Notes: generated by a model from the letters alone, not told the origin. Positions 23,321 to 32,192 are shown, numbered from the stretch's first letter. The stretch: DNA of 64,000 nt from Streptomyces pseudovenezuelae (GCF_029892565.1 NZ_JARXVH010000009.1:335131-399130), one strand, 5' to 3'. Program-made: numbers and translations.

Positions 23321-25129
23321 CTACTGCACGATCGTGATCCGGTTCGGCGTCGGCGGCGCGAGCGGGCTGCTCGCCGACGAGTTGGCCGTCATGTACTGCT
23401 CCAGGGCCGTCAGGTCGTCCGTACCGACCAGGTCGCCGGTGCCCAGGCCGAGCGTGGTGAAGCCGTCGCCGCCGCCCGCGAGGAAGCTGTTGGTGGCGAC
23501 GCGGTAGGTGGCGGCCGGGTCGATCGCCACGCCGTTCAGCTTGATGGAGTCCGTGACGACCCGGTCCGCGCCGGTCTTCGTCAGGTCCAGCGTGTAGGCC
23601 AGGTTGCCGGACGGCTGCAGGATCTTCGGCGCGCTCGCGTTCGACCCGCTGACCTGCTCCTTGAGCACCTGGATCAGCTGGGCGCCGGTGAAGTTCTGCA
23701 GGTTCACGGTGTTGGCGAACGGCTGCACGGTGAAGCCCTCGGCGTAGGTGACCACCCCGTCGCCCTCGGCGCCCGTGGTCGCGTAGGTGAGGCCCGCCCG
23801 GACCCCGCCCGGGTTCATCAGCGCGAGGTCGGTCTCCGCGTCGAGCGTCCTGCCGTACGCCAGTTGCGCGTCCGCGATCAGGTCACCCATCGGGGACTCG
23901 GTGCCGGTGCTCGGGACGTCGGCGGAGATGTAGCCGATCGCGCGGTTGCCGATGGGAGCGGCCAGGGTGTTCCACCTGCCGATCAGGCTGGTCATGTCGG
24001 CCGCCTTGGGGACGGTCCGGGTGACCACGTGGTTGGCCGACTTGACCGACGTACGGGCGATGTCACCGGTGCGACGGTCATAGGTGAGCGTGGTGTCCGT
24101 GTAGAGCCGGCCGAAGGACGCGGCCGAGGTGACCATGCGGGGGTTGCCCGCCGGGTCCGGGACCGTGCAGACGTACGCGGCGTGCGTGTGACCGGTGACC
24201 AGGGCGTCGACCGACGGCGAGATGTTCTTCGCGATGTCGACGATCGGTCCGGAGACACCGCTGCCCGCGCCCGAGGCGTCGCAGTTGTAGTTGTACGAGC
24301 CGGAGGCGGGCAGGCCGCCCTCGTGGATGAGCGCCACGATGGACTTCACGCCCTGCTTCTGCAGCTCCTTGGCGTACTTGTTGATCGTCTCGACCTCGTC
24401 CTTGAACTTGAGGCCCTTGACGCCCTCGGCGGAGACGACACCCGGGGTGTCCTCCAGGGTCACGCCGATGAAGCCGATCTTGACGTCCTTCTTCTTCCAG
24501 ACGTAGTACGGCTTGAGGATCGGCTTGTTGGTCTTCTCGTCCAGGACGTTGGCCGCCAGGTAGGGGAAGTCGGCGCCCTTGAACTTCTTGTCCGTGTAGC
24601 AGCCCGCGGTGGGGTGGCAGCCGCCGTTCTGCAGACGGGCCAGTTCCTTGGCGCCCTCGTCGAACTCGTGGTTGCCCACCGAGGTGACGTCCAGGTCCAG
24701 CTTGTTCAGCGCCTCGATGGTGGGCTCGTCGTGGAAGAGGCCCGAGATCAGCGGGGAGGCGCCGACCATGTCGCCGCCGGCCGCGGTGACGGAGTACGCG
24801 TTGCCCTTGCGGGCCTCGCGCAGATGGGTGGCGAGGTACTCCACGCCGCCCGCGTCGATGGTCTTCGTGGTGCCGTCCGCCTGGAGTTCGGTGACGCGGC
24901 CCGACGAACCCGCCGGGGGCTCCAGGTTGCCGTGCAGGTCGTTGAAGGACAGCAGCTGGACGTCCTGGTAGCGGCTCGGCCGCGGCTTGCCGTGGTGACC
25001 GTGCCCGCTGTCGTGCGCGTCCGCCGGGATCGCGGCACCGAGGGCGCCCACGGTGGCGAGCGCGGCGCCCGCGGTCAGGATTCGGTACGCCCGTCTGCGG
25101 CGCGGATACGGCTGGGAAGTGGCTGGCAT
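23321..25129 (-). CDS. Secreted bifunctional metallophosphatase/5'-nucleotidase
   Basis: A 602-residue UshA/NutA-type enzyme. A signal peptide occupies residues 1-38 (RRRRAYRILTAGAALATVGA, cleavage likely after ADA). The metallophosphatase domain holds LLSFNDLHGN, GGDMVGASPL, GNHEFDEG, a metal-binding His in ALIHEGG and GHTHAAYVC. The C-terminal 5'-nucleotidase domain begins near residue 390 (GYISADVPSTGTESPMGDLI) and contains FANTVNLQNFTGAQL. It should release phosphate from extracellular nucleotides and other phosphoesters, matching the phosphate-scavenging theme of the window, though no PHO box is seen at its start. The start is ATG 25129. Confidence 0.92.
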   Translation of the reverse strand: MPATSQPYPRRRRAYRILTAGAALATVGALGAAIPADAHDSGHGHHGKPRPSRYQDVQLLSFNDLHGNLEPPAGSSGRVTELQADGTTKTIDAGGVEYLATHLREARKGNAYSVTAAGGDMVGASPLISGLFHDEPTIEALNKLDLDVTSVGNHEFDEGAKELARLQNGGCHPTAGCYTDKKFKGADFPYLAANVLDEKTNKPILKPYYVWKKKDVKIGFIGVTLEDTPGVVSAEGVKGLKFKDEVETINKYAKELQKQGVKSIVALIHEGGLPASGSYNYNCDASGAGSGVSGPIVDIAKNISPSVDALVTGHTHAAYVCTVPDPAGNPRMVTSAASFGRLYTDTTLTYDRRTGDIARTSVKSANHVVTRTVPKAADMTSLIGRWNTLAAPIGNRAIGYISADVPSTGTESPMGDLIADAQLAYGRTLDAETDLALMNPGGVRAGLTYATTGAEGDGVVTYAEGFTVQPFANTVNLQNFTGAQLIQVLKEQVSGSNASAPKILQPSGNLAYTLDLTKTGADRVVTDSIKLNGVAIDPAATYRVATNSFLAGGGDGFTTLGLGTGDLVGTDDLTALEQYMTANSSASSPLAPPTPNRITIVQ

Positions 25130-25286
25130 GCGCCCCCCTGTGGGTCTGCTGAGGAAGTGGCCCCGTCCGGGCGCAGCCTAGGGTCAACGCGCGTAGCGCG
25201 ACAGGGGTTTCCGGGTTACATCCTGGTTTCCCTTTGCCCTTCTCTTTGCGGCCACTTTGCCGGTACCTCCGCTTACCCTCATACGC

Positions 25287-26213
25287 ATGACCAGCGACGA
25301 CACCGCCGGGTCCGACGGGACCCGCACCATCGAGAACCTCACCGCGCTCACCCCGCAGCAGACCGAGGCGGTGCTCGCGCTGCTCGCCGAGGCCGCCCGG
25401 CAGGACGGACAGCAGGCGGTGTCCGAACAGGGCCGGCTCCAACTGCGCGGCGGCGAGCGCACGGGCGTGACCCACCTCCTGCTGAGCGTCGGCGACGAGC
25501 TCGTCGGCTACGCGCAGTTGGAGGACACCGACCCGGTGGAGGCGCCGGCCGCCGAGCTGGTCGTGCACCCCGCGCACCGCGGGCACGGACACGGGCGGGC
25601 GCTGGGCTCGGCGCTGCTCGGCGCGTCCGGCAAGCGGCTGCGGGTGTGGGCCCACGGCGGCCACTCCGCCGCGCGGCACCTCGCGCAGGTCCTGGGGCTC
25701 ACGCTCTTCCGCGAACTGCGGCAGATGCGGCGCCCGTTGACCGACCTGGACCTGCCCGACCCGGTGCTGCCCGAGGGCGTCACGGTTCGTGCCTTCCGGC
25801 CCGGCGTCGACGACTCGGCCTGGCTCGCGGTGAACTCCGCGGCGTTCGCCCACCATCCCGAGCAGGGGTCCCTCACGCAGCGGGACCTCGACGACCGGAT
25901 GGCGGAGGCGTGGTTCGATCCCGCCGGGTTCTTCCTCGCCTTCCGCGGCGACGAACTCATCGGCTTCCACTGGACGAAGGTCCACGCGGAGGAGGGGCTC
26001 GGCGAGGTGTACGTGGTCGGGGTGCGGCCGGGGGCGCAGGGCGGCGGTCTGGGCAAGGCCCTGACGACGATCGGGCTTCGCCATCTCGCGGGTGAGGCGC
26101 TGCCGACGGCGATGCTTTACGTGGACGCCGATAACAAGGCGGCGGTGTCTGTGTACGAGCGGTTGGGGTTCGTCACGTACGAGACGGATCTGATGTACCG
26201 CACGGAGACGTGA
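25287..26213 (+). CDS. mshD: Mycothiol synthase MshD
   Basis: A 308-residue tandem-GNAT protein. The second, active acetyltransferase domain carries VYVVGVRPGAQGGGLGKALT, the acetyl-CoA pyrophosphate loop, and ends VYERLGFVTYETDLMY. The N-terminal domain keeps a degenerate copy (ELVVHPAHRGHGHGRALGSA). MshD acetylates Cys-GlcN-inositol in the last step of mycothiol synthesis in the cytosol of actinobacteria. The start is ATG 25287; ten codons further upstream are open but begin before the likely promoter (TACCCT at about 25270). Confidence 0.93.
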   Translation: MTSDDTAGSDGTRTIENLTALTPQQTEAVLALLAEAARQDGQQAVSEQGRLQLRGGERTGVTHLLLSVGDELVGYAQLEDTDPVEAPAAELVVHPAHRGHGHGRALGSALLGASGKRLRVWAHGGHSAARHLAQVLGLTLFRELRQMRRPLTDLDLPDPVLPEGVTVRAFRPGVDDSAWLAVNSAAFAHHPEQGSLTQRDLDDRMAEAWFDPAGFFLAFRGDELIGFHWTKVHAEEGLGEVYVVGVRPGAQGGGLGKALTTIGLRHLAGEALPTAMLYVDADNKAAVSVYERLGFVTYETDLMYRTET

Positions 26214-26221
26214 GCGTCACC

Positions 26222-26288
26222 GGGGGCTGCGCCCCCAGACCCCGCTTCGGCCTGAACGGCCTCGTCCTCAAGCGCCGGACGGGCTGAA
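26222..26288. repeat. Streptomyces intergenic repeat (second copy)
   Basis: GGGGGCTGCGCCCCCAGACC, then CGCTTCGGCCTGAACGGCCT and CTCAAGCGCCGGACGGGCTG, closely match the block at 11180-11250. It lies between the converging mshD and 26268 genes, and its hairpins may act as a two-way terminator. Confidence 0.65.
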
Positions 26289-26918
26289 AGACACAGACCG
26301 ACGTCTCACTCGCTCCGGCATGCACAGTCCCCACACCACCACCGCCCCCGCCAGCACCATCGCCCACCGATCGTGCGCCGTCGCCCACCGCTTGTCCTCC
26401 ACCGCCACGAACAGCGCCCAACTCTCCGGCAGCAGCAGCGGGGTGAGGATCGCGAGGACCAGGAGGCCGGCCGCGACCGCCTGCCCCGGTTCCGCCTGGT
26501 CCGTCAGCCGGATCGCGGCCGTCGCTCCGGCGAGCGCGAGCGCGCAGGCCGCCCCCGCCTCCAGGGTGATGTCACCGACCGGAGGGCGGACGGACGACGG
26601 GACGAGCAGCAGCACCGCCGTCCACCACGAGGCGACGACCGGGAGGACGAGCGCTAGCCGCAGCCCGGCCCGCACCGGTCGCCGTACCGGCACCGCGGCG
26701 GTGGTGTGCCGGGCCGGGTCGTCCAGGACGAAGGCCAGCCCTAGGGCGATGACGAGGGCGGCGGTCCGCAGGAGGTTGACGGTCAGCCAGGTGGACGGCG
26801 CGTCCGCGATGCGGGTCACCCCGGCGAGCAGCAGCGCCAGGGCACCGCTCGCCAACAGCGCCCGCCAGGGCAGGGACCGCCATACGGGGAGCGTCAACTC
26901 CCGGATCAGGCCTCGCAC
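26268..26918 (-). CDS. Membrane protein, last gene of the sigma/ABC operon
   Basis: A 216-residue protein with five or six hydrophobic helices and no catalytic motif. It starts at GTG 26918 and reads (M)RGLIRELTLPVWRSLPWRAL, similar to ABC-2 type permease subunits that begin with a cytosolic helix before the first span. It follows the ABC permease gene 27037-28566, so it is probably an accessory membrane subunit. Its start region is repeated almost exactly at 27049, a trace of tandem duplication. The 3' end runs into a dispersed repeat. Confidence 0.72.
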   Translation of the reverse strand: MRGLIRELTLPVWRSLPWRALLASGALALLLAGVTRIADAPSTWLTVNLLRTAALVIALGLAFVLDDPARHTTAAVPVRRPVRAGLRLALVLPVVASWWTAVLLLVPSSVRPPVGDITLEAGAACALALAGATAAIRLTDQAEPGQAVAAGLLVLAILTPLLLPESWALFVAVEDKRWATAHDRWAMVLAGAVVVWGLCMPERVRRRSVSFSPSGA

Positions 26919-27049
26919 TTGTCGCCCCCTCTCGTGAACGCGCCGCCGTCACGCAGCGAGCCGACAACCGCCCGCCTGCTCGCCCCGGCACCCGAGACGC
27001 GGGGCACCCACCCTGCCGGGAGCCTCAACTCACCGATCAGCCCTCGCAC
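26906..27049 (-). pseudogene. 47-codon deletion scar between permease genes
   Basis: From GTG 27049 a short frame reads (M)RGLIGELRLPAGWVPRVSG and ends GGDKCEA at 26906. Its start copies the start of the next gene (MRGLIRELTLP) and its end copies the end of the permease before it (KDEKCEG). Both junctions are GTGCGAGG(C/G)CTGA, where the stop of one frame overlaps the start of the next. The simplest reading is that a second permease copy once lay here and lost its middle. Confidence 0.5.
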
Positions 27050-28566
27050 TTCTCGTCCTTCTCCTTCGGCACCGGCACACCCAGCAGCTCGGCGGCGCGC
27101 GCGGACGTCACCTTCGGGGAGGTCAACTCCGCCCAGTGCGCCTTGACCTGGGCGGCGACCGTCGCGCGGGGCTTGCCCAGCAGTTCGCGCACGACGGTCG
27201 TCGGGGCCGCGCCCATGGACAGCGGTTCGGTCCGGGAGACGACGATGGCCGAACCGGTGTCGCTGTCGTCGAGGCGGACGTTGCGCAGGGACTGCACCGG
27301 GTCGTCCTGGCCGGCCAGGGCGAGCCACATGACGGTGACCATGCGGCCGTCGCACAGCGCGCTCATCCCCTTCTCGTCGCCCGCGACCAGCACACCGGCG
27401 ACGGCGACCGAGAACTCGGGGACGCGGTTGCCGCCCCAGGCGGTGCCGACGGTGACCTGATGGGGGGCGGTGGCCGGGTCGATCGCGCCGTCGCCGGTCA
27501 GGCCGTAGCGGGCCTCGATCCGCTGCCGTACGACGAGGGGCTGGTCGTGGGCGGTGCCGCCGGCCAGGGACCTGACCTCGTCCACGGCCTTGGCCCAGAT
27601 GGCGGTCCGTGCCGTCCACTCCGGGAAGACGCAGTACGTCGATCCGTCCCGCTCGGCGCACTTCTGCGTCTTCTCCGGGGCGTTCGTGGCCTGTTCGCGG
27701 GCCGCCTGCGTCCGGCCGGGGAGGTCCACGGTCTGCGCGACACCGCCCGTCACCGCGAGGGCGAGTGCCCCGGCGGCGGCCACCCCGACCAGCCAGTTGC
27801 GCCCGGCGACCAGGACGGCGAGCAGCACCACGGTCAGCGCGAACCCGGCGAGGTAGAGGGCGTGCCAGGCGGCCGGGCGGCCGATCAGGTCGGAGGGGAG
27901 CGTGCTGCTGCTCGACTCGCTGACGATCGGCGCCAGCCAGCGCGTCCCGCGCTCGCCGGCCCCGGCGGGGAACGCCCCGGCGACGAACAGGAAGAGGAAC
28001 AGCACGATGGCCAGCGGCGCGGCCATGGCCGACGGCATCAGGCGGGCCAGCAGCACACCGATCGCGCCGAACAGCAGCACCGTCAGCGGTCCGACGAGCA
28101 GTTCGGCCGGTGAGCCGCTGCCGACCGTGCCCGACTGCACTGCCGCCCAGCCGAACTGGCCGAGCACGACCAGCGCGGTGACCAGCGCCGCCGCGACGAC
28201 GGACAGCGCGTGCGCCGCCGTACGCCAGCCGGGCGCCAGGACGAGGACCTCGAAGTGGCGTTCCGTGTCGTACCGCTTGGAGCGCAGCACCGCGTGGTTG
28301 GCGGACAGCAGCACCGCGAGGGCAACGAGCAGCGGGGCGGCCTGCGTTGCGCGGTCGACGTCCTGGAGCGCGGGGTAGCCGCCCTCGAAGTCGGGGGCGC
28401 GCCACACGGTCCAGCCGAGGTAGGCGGCGAACGCGACCAACACCGGGATACGGAGCAGCAGTCGGCGTGCCTCGAACAGGGTCAGGGCGATCATGGCCGC
28501 CCAGGAGCGGCGGGGACCGGGGGTCCGCACGGCCGCGGGGGCCTCTTGTGTCAGTACCGCGCTCAT
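27037..28566 (-). CDS. ABC-2 type transporter permease
   Basis: A 509-residue protein with six or seven membrane helices in residues 25-275 (LTLFEARRLLLRIPVLVAFAA through LAVTGGVAQTV) and a long soluble C-terminal region of over 200 residues, presumably outside the membrane. It overlaps the ATPase gene before it by ATGA, so the two form one transporter. Substrate unknown. The extra C-terminal domain (QCAERDGSTYC-like region with Cys) is not typical of simple ABC-2 permeases and may bind a ligand. Part of a five-gene unit headed by a sigma factor. Confidence 0.8.
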   Translation of the reverse strand: MSAVLTQEAPAAVRTPGPRRSWAAMIALTLFEARRLLLRIPVLVAFAAYLGWTVWRAPDFEGGYPALQDVDRATQAAPLLVALAVLLSANHAVLRSKRYDTERHFEVLVLAPGWRTAAHALSVVAAALVTALVVLGQFGWAAVQSGTVGSGSPAELLVGPLTVLLFGAIGVLLARLMPSAMAAPLAIVLFLFLFVAGAFPAGAGERGTRWLAPIVSESSSSTLPSDLIGRPAAWHALYLAGFALTVVLLAVLVAGRNWLVGVAAAGALALAVTGGVAQTVDLPGRTQAAREQATNAPEKTQKCAERDGSTYCVFPEWTARTAIWAKAVDEVRSLAGGTAHDQPLVVRQRIEARYGLTGDGAIDPATAPHQVTVGTAWGGNRVPEFSVAVAGVLVAGDEKGMSALCDGRMVTVMWLALAGQDDPVQSLRNVRLDDSDTGSAIVVSRTEPLSMGAAPTTVVRELLGKPRATVAAQVKAHWAELTSPKVTSARAAELLGVPVPKEKDEKCEG

Positions 28567-29426
28567 GCCGTCGCCACCTCCGCGCCCTTGCCGTCCAGGG
28601 TGAGCAAGTAGCCGTCTTCCAGGCTGGGTTCGACCAGGTCAGCGCCGGGCGGTGGGTCGCCGACGTTGCGGAAGGAGCCGACGCCGGTGCGCCAGCCCGC
28701 CTTCGCTCCGGGGTCGCGTTCGGCGCTGTTCCACACGTGTCCGGCGGCCCGCGCGGTCAGCTCGGCGGGGGTGCCGTCGAAGCGGACGGTGCCGGCGGCC
28801 ATGACCAGGACCCGGTGGCAGAGCATCGCCACGTCCTCGGTCTGGTGGGTGGACAGCAGCACGGTCCGGCCCTCGCCGGCCCGGGCGATCAACTCCCGGA
28901 AGCGCATGCGCTGTTCGGGGTCCAGACCGACGGTCGGCTCGTCCAGGACGAGGAAGCCGGGGTCGCCGACGAGGGAGGCGGCGAGCGCCACCCGCTGCCG
29001 CATACCGCCGGACAGCTTCTTGATGCGCTTGCCGCGCACGTCGGCGAGGTCGACCTCGTCCAGCACGCGCCGCACCTCGCGGTGGCGGGCGGTCCGGTCG
29101 GTCAACTCCTTGAGGATCGCCACGTAGTCGACGAACTCGAAGGCCGTGAAGTCCGGGTGGAAGCCGGGCGTCTGCGGCAGATAGCCGAGCCGGCGCCGCA
29201 CTTCCTGCCGCCCTGCCGCGCTGCCGGGGTCGTGCCCGAGCACGGTGAAGGCGCCGCGGTCCGCGGACACGGCGGTGGCCAGCACCCTCAACAGAGTGGT
29301 CTTTCCGGCCCCGTTGGGCCCGAGCAGCCCGGTGACGCCCTGGGTCAGCCGCAGCGACACGTCGTCGAGGGCGCGGGTACCGCCGTAGTGGAGGCTGAGC
29401 CCCGAGGCGGAGACGGTGGGTGTCAT
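28563..29426 (-). CDS. ABC transporter ATP-binding protein
   Basis: A 287-residue ATPase with Walker A GPNGAGKTT, Q-loop YLPQTPG, signature KKLSGGMRQRVALAAS, Walker B FLVLDEPTVGLD and H-loop STHQTED. The C-terminal extension (about 60 residues) is typical of ABC-2 drug or lantibiotic-type exporters. ATG 29426 overlaps the anti-sigma gene stop (ATGA), and its own stop overlaps the permease start, so the three proteins are made in step. Confidence 0.9.
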   Translation of the reverse strand: MTPTVSASGLSLHYGGTRALDDVSLRLTQGVTGLLGPNGAGKTTLLRVLATAVSADRGAFTVLGHDPGSAAGRQEVRRRLGYLPQTPGFHPDFTAFEFVDYVAILKELTDRTARHREVRRVLDEVDLADVRGKRIKKLSGGMRQRVALAASLVGDPGFLVLDEPTVGLDPEQRMRFRELIARAGEGRTVLLSTHQTEDVAMLCHRVLVMAAGTVRFDGTPAELTARAAGHVWNSAERDPGAKAGWRTGVGSFRNVGDPPPGADLVEPSLEDGYLLTLDGKGAEVATA

Positions 29427-30238
29427 ACGGCACTCCTGGAGAAGAAGACGTCGAAGCGGTCGCGGGCGAGGAAGAGCAGGCCCGCGGCGAGGGCGGCCAC
29501 CGCGGCGGCGGCGCCCTGTCCGGCGGCGGTGAACTGCACGAGCGGTCCGTCGCCGCTCTCCCGGGCGATCGCGAGCAGGCCGATCCACACCCCGCCGACC
29601 AGCGAGGGCGCGAGAACCTGCCCGAGCCGCGGGGTGAGCGCGAGCCCGGTGGCGGTGAGCGCGAGGGCGGGCAGCAGCCAGGCCAGCGCGCGCAGTCCGT
29701 AGGCCGGCAGGGCGAGCGTGGCCAGGAGGTTGAGCCCGAGTCCGGTGACGAGCACGGCGACCGTACGGATCATCAGCAGCCGGAAGCCGTGCACGGGCGA
29801 GACGACCGCCATCTCGTACGTCGGGTCCAGCACGGGTCCGTACGCCAGCGCGACCCCGGCGAGCGGGAGCAGCGGCGCGAGGGCGAGAAACGCGGTGGGC
29901 GAGTCAGCCGTGTAGACCACGCCGACGGTCGCGACCAGCAGGAACACCATGGCCGCGAGCCACGAGCGGCGCAGTACCGGGGTGGCCGCGAGCAGCCGTG
30001 CGGTGTGGTCGGCGACCCCGGCCCGCACCAGCAGCCGCTCCCACAACCCCGGCCTGGGCGCGTCGAGTTCGGCGTCGATCCGGTCCCAGCCGGCGTCGAC
30101 GCCCTCACTGACGGAGGCGAGCACGCCCCGGCACTCGGCGCAGCCGGTCAGGTGCGTGTCGGCGGACCAGAGCAGGGGCGGCGCCAACTCGCCCTGGGCG
30201 TAGGCCCGTAGGTCCTCGGCATCCACATGCCATGTCAT
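29423..30238 (-). CDS. Zinc-finger anti-sigma protein fused to a membrane domain
   Basis: A 271-residue protein. The N-terminal zf-HC2 motif (HLTGCAECRGVLAS, His-x3-Cys-x2-Cys) is the ZAS zinc-binding signature of anti-sigma factors. After a linker there are about six membrane helices (residues 90-265), more than the single span of usual anti-sigma factors. It follows the sigma factor gene with an ATGA overlap, so it should bind that sigma factor and release it on a membrane signal. The helices may instead form part of the ABC transporter encoded downstream, linking transport to sigma release. Confidence 0.85.
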   Translation of the reverse strand: MTWHVDAEDLRAYAQGELAPPLLWSADTHLTGCAECRGVLASVSEGVDAGWDRIDAELDAPRPGLWERLLVRAGVADHTARLLAATPVLRRSWLAAMVFLLVATVGVVYTADSPTAFLALAPLLPLAGVALAYGPVLDPTYEMAVVSPVHGFRLLMIRTVAVLVTGLGLNLLATLALPAYGLRALAWLLPALALTATGLALTPRLGQVLAPSLVGGVWIGLLAIARESGDGPLVQFTAAGQGAAAAVAALAAGLLFLARDRFDVFFSRSAV

Positions 30239-30789
30239 GCCAGCGCCTCCCGCAGTTGCTTGCGGGCGCGCATCGCCCGCGTCTTTACCGTGCCGGCCGG
30301 AATCCCGAGCAGGACGGCCGCCTCCCGGGTGGTCAGCCCGTCGATGACCGTGGCCTGCAGGACGGCCCGCAGTTCCGGCGAGAGCCGGACGAGCGCGCCC
30401 GCCAGGTCCCCGTGCTCCACCCCCGCGAGCACGCGTTCCTCGGCGGACGCCTCGTCGCGGTGGCGCAGCCGGGCCAGCGTCTGCCGCAGCCGGCCGCGCG
30501 CCCCGTCACCGCGCAGCGCGTCGACCAGCCGCCGCGACCCGATCCGCCACAGCCACCCGGCCGCGTCACCGGTGCCGGCGGCCTCCTCCCGATAGCGGGC
30601 CTTGCCCCGCCACACCGCGAGGAACGTCTCCTGTACGACGTCGTCGACGACCCCGGCGTCGGCGCAGCGGCCGCGCAGCCGGGCGGTCAGCCAGGGGGCG
30701 TACCGGCGGTACAGCTCCTCGAAGGCGCGCCGGTCGGAGTCCGCGGCGATGGCCCGCAGCAGCTCCGCGTCGCTTCTCGTTTCGCTCAC
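30235..30789 (-). CDS. ECF-type RNA polymerase sigma factor
   Basis: A 184-residue sigma-70 factor with two conserved regions: region 2 (RAFEELYRRYAPWLTARLRG, DDVVQETFLAVWRG) and region 4 (LSPELRAVLQATVIDGLTTR, IPAGTVKTRAMRARKQLREA). GTG 30789 is preceded closely by GAGGAG; the frame is open further to 30870, but that part covers the promoter. It heads the operon with its anti-sigma factor, an ABC transporter and an accessory membrane protein, so it probably drives its own operon and others in response to a membrane cue. Confidence 0.88.
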   Translation of the reverse strand: MSETRSDAELLRAIAADSDRRAFEELYRRYAPWLTARLRGRCADAGVVDDVVQETFLAVWRGKARYREEAAGTGDAAGWLWRIGSRRLVDALRGDGARGRLRQTLARLRHRDEASAEERVLAGVEHGDLAGALVRLSPELRAVLQATVIDGLTTREAAVLLGIPAGTVKTRAMRARKQLREALA

Positions 30790-30856
30790 GTCTCCTCTTC
30801 GCACCGGCCCGCCCGTCCGGTTCACGAAACCACGCTTGACTTTCCGGCCCTCCCTA

Positions 30857-30894
30857 CACCACCCTTTCACTACTCAATTAGTGAAAGGGTGGTG
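30857..30894. promoter_or_regulatory. Perfect 16-bp inverted repeat: probable GntR operator
   Basis: CACCACCCTTTCACTA (30857-30872) and its exact reverse complement (30879-30894) flank the spacer CTCAAT. It lies between the sigma operon and the divergent GntR gene, 7 bases before the GntR start used here. YtrA-type GntR regulators bind such palindromes at their own promoter, so this is the likely operator, and it may also affect the sigma operon. The 16-bp perfection is unusually good for a natural operator. Confidence 0.75.
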
Positions 30895-30900
30895 GAACGG

Positions 30901-31290
30901 GTGGTCGAGTACCGCATCGACCGGCGCTCCGGCGTCTCCACCTACGTCCAGATCGTCCAGCAGACCAAGCAGGCCCTCCGGCTGGGCCTGCTGGAACCGG
31001 GGGACAGACTGCCCACCGCACGCGAGGTGGTCGAGGCCACCGCGATCAACCCCAACACGGTCCTCAAGGCCTACCGGGAGCTGGAGCGCGAGGGCCTGGT
31101 CGAGGCCCGCCGGGGCCTGGGCACCTTCGTCCGGCGCTCACTGGGCACCGCCCCGGCCGCCGAGTCCCCGCTCCGCGACGAACTGGACGCCTGGGCCGGG
31201 AGGGCCCGCGAGGCCGGTCTCGACCGGGACGACATGGCCGCGCTCTTCACCGCCGTACTCGAAAAGCACTTCCAGGGAGACCTCACATGA
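30901..31290 (+). CDS. YtrA-subfamily GntR repressor
   Basis: A 129-residue protein consisting of a GntR winged helix (RRSGVSTYVQIVQQTKQALR, INPNTVLKAYRELEREGLV) and a short helical dimerisation tail, the layout of the YtrA subfamily. These repressors usually sit at the head of an ABC exporter operon and control it, as here. I chose GTG 30901 (VVEYRIDRRSG) because relatives begin MVEYRID; GTG 30889 would lie inside the palindromic operator. The gene ends with an ATGA overlap into the ATPase gene. Confidence 0.88.
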   Translation: MVEYRIDRRSGVSTYVQIVQQTKQALRLGLLEPGDRLPTAREVVEATAINPNTVLKAYRELEREGLVEARRGLGTFVRRSLGTAPAAESPLRDELDAWAGRAREAGLDRDDMAALFTAVLEKHFQGDLT

Positions 31291-32192
31291 CCGACACCGC
31301 GGGCCTCGCCATGGAGGCGGCCGATCTGGGCAGGCGTTTCGGCCGGGCCCGGCTGTCCCCGGCCTGGGCGCTGCGCGGCTGTGCCTTCCAGTTGCCCGCC
31401 GGCCGGGTCTGCGCGGTCGTCGGCCACAACGGCGCCGGCAAGTCCACGCTGCTCGCCCTGGCCGCCGGGCTGCTGGTCCCGACCGAGGGCACGATCCGCG
31501 TGCTGGGCACGGACCCGGCATCGGCGCGGGCCCGCGTGGGTTTCGTCTCGCAGGAGAAGCCGCTGTACCCGCAGCTCACCATCGCGGAGACGCTCCGCAT
31601 GGGCGCCGACCTCAACCCCGATCACTGGGACGCGGCGACCGGCGAGCGGATCGTGGCCGACGGCGACCTCGACCCGAAGTCCCGCATCCGCGCCCTCTCC
31701 GGCGGCCAGCGCACCCGAGTAGCCCTCGCCCTGGCCCTGGCCAAACGCCCCGACCTGCTCCTCCTCGACGAGCCGATGGCCGACCTCGACCCGCTGGCCC
31801 GCCACGAACTCATGGGCGTCCTCATGTCCCAGGCCGCCCAGCACGGCACCACGATCGTCATGTCCTCCCACGTCGTGGCCGAACTGGAGGGCTCCTGCGA
31901 CCACCTCCTGCTGATCGGCGCGGGGCGCGTCCGCTTGTCCGGCGAGATAGACGACGTCCTGACGGCCCACGCCCGGCTGTCCGGCCCGGCGGGCACGCCC
32001 CTCGCCCCGCACACGGTCATCGAGTCCCGCACGACGGGCCGCCAACTGACCGCCCTGGTCCGCAAGTCGGGCCCCCTCCCGACAGACCTCCACCCGGCCA
32101 CCCCCTCCCTGGAGGAACTGGTCCTGGGCTACCTGCGCAATCCGGGGACGTCGGTCACGACGACGTCCCCGAGCGAGAAGGCGGCGGCATGA
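31287..32192 (+). CDS. ABC transporter ATP-binding protein (YtrB-like)
   Basis: A 301-residue ATPase with Walker A GHNGAGKST, Q-loop FVSQEKPLY, signature RALSGGQRTRVALALA, Walker B LLLLDEPMADLD and H-loop SSHVVAEL. The pattern Met-Ala-Asp-Leu-Asp after the Walker B is common in YtrB/BcrA-like exporters. It is coupled to the GntR gene by ATGA overlap. Two permeases follow, after a 70-codon ORF, so the transporter is probably a heterodimeric-permease exporter induced by cell-wall-active compounds, by analogy with Ytr systems. Confidence 0.9.
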   Translation: MTDTAGLAMEAADLGRRFGRARLSPAWALRGCAFQLPAGRVCAVVGHNGAGKSTLLALAAGLLVPTEGTIRVLGTDPASARARVGFVSQEKPLYPQLTIAETLRMGADLNPDHWDAATGERIVADGDLDPKSRIRALSGGQRTRVALALALAKRPDLLLLDEPMADLDPLARHELMGVLMSQAAQHGTTIVMSSHVVAELEGSCDHLLLIGAGRVRLSGEIDDVLTAHARLSGPAGTPLAPHTVIESRTTGRQLTALVRKSGPLPTDLHPATPSLEELVLGYLRNPGTSVTTTSPSEKAAA

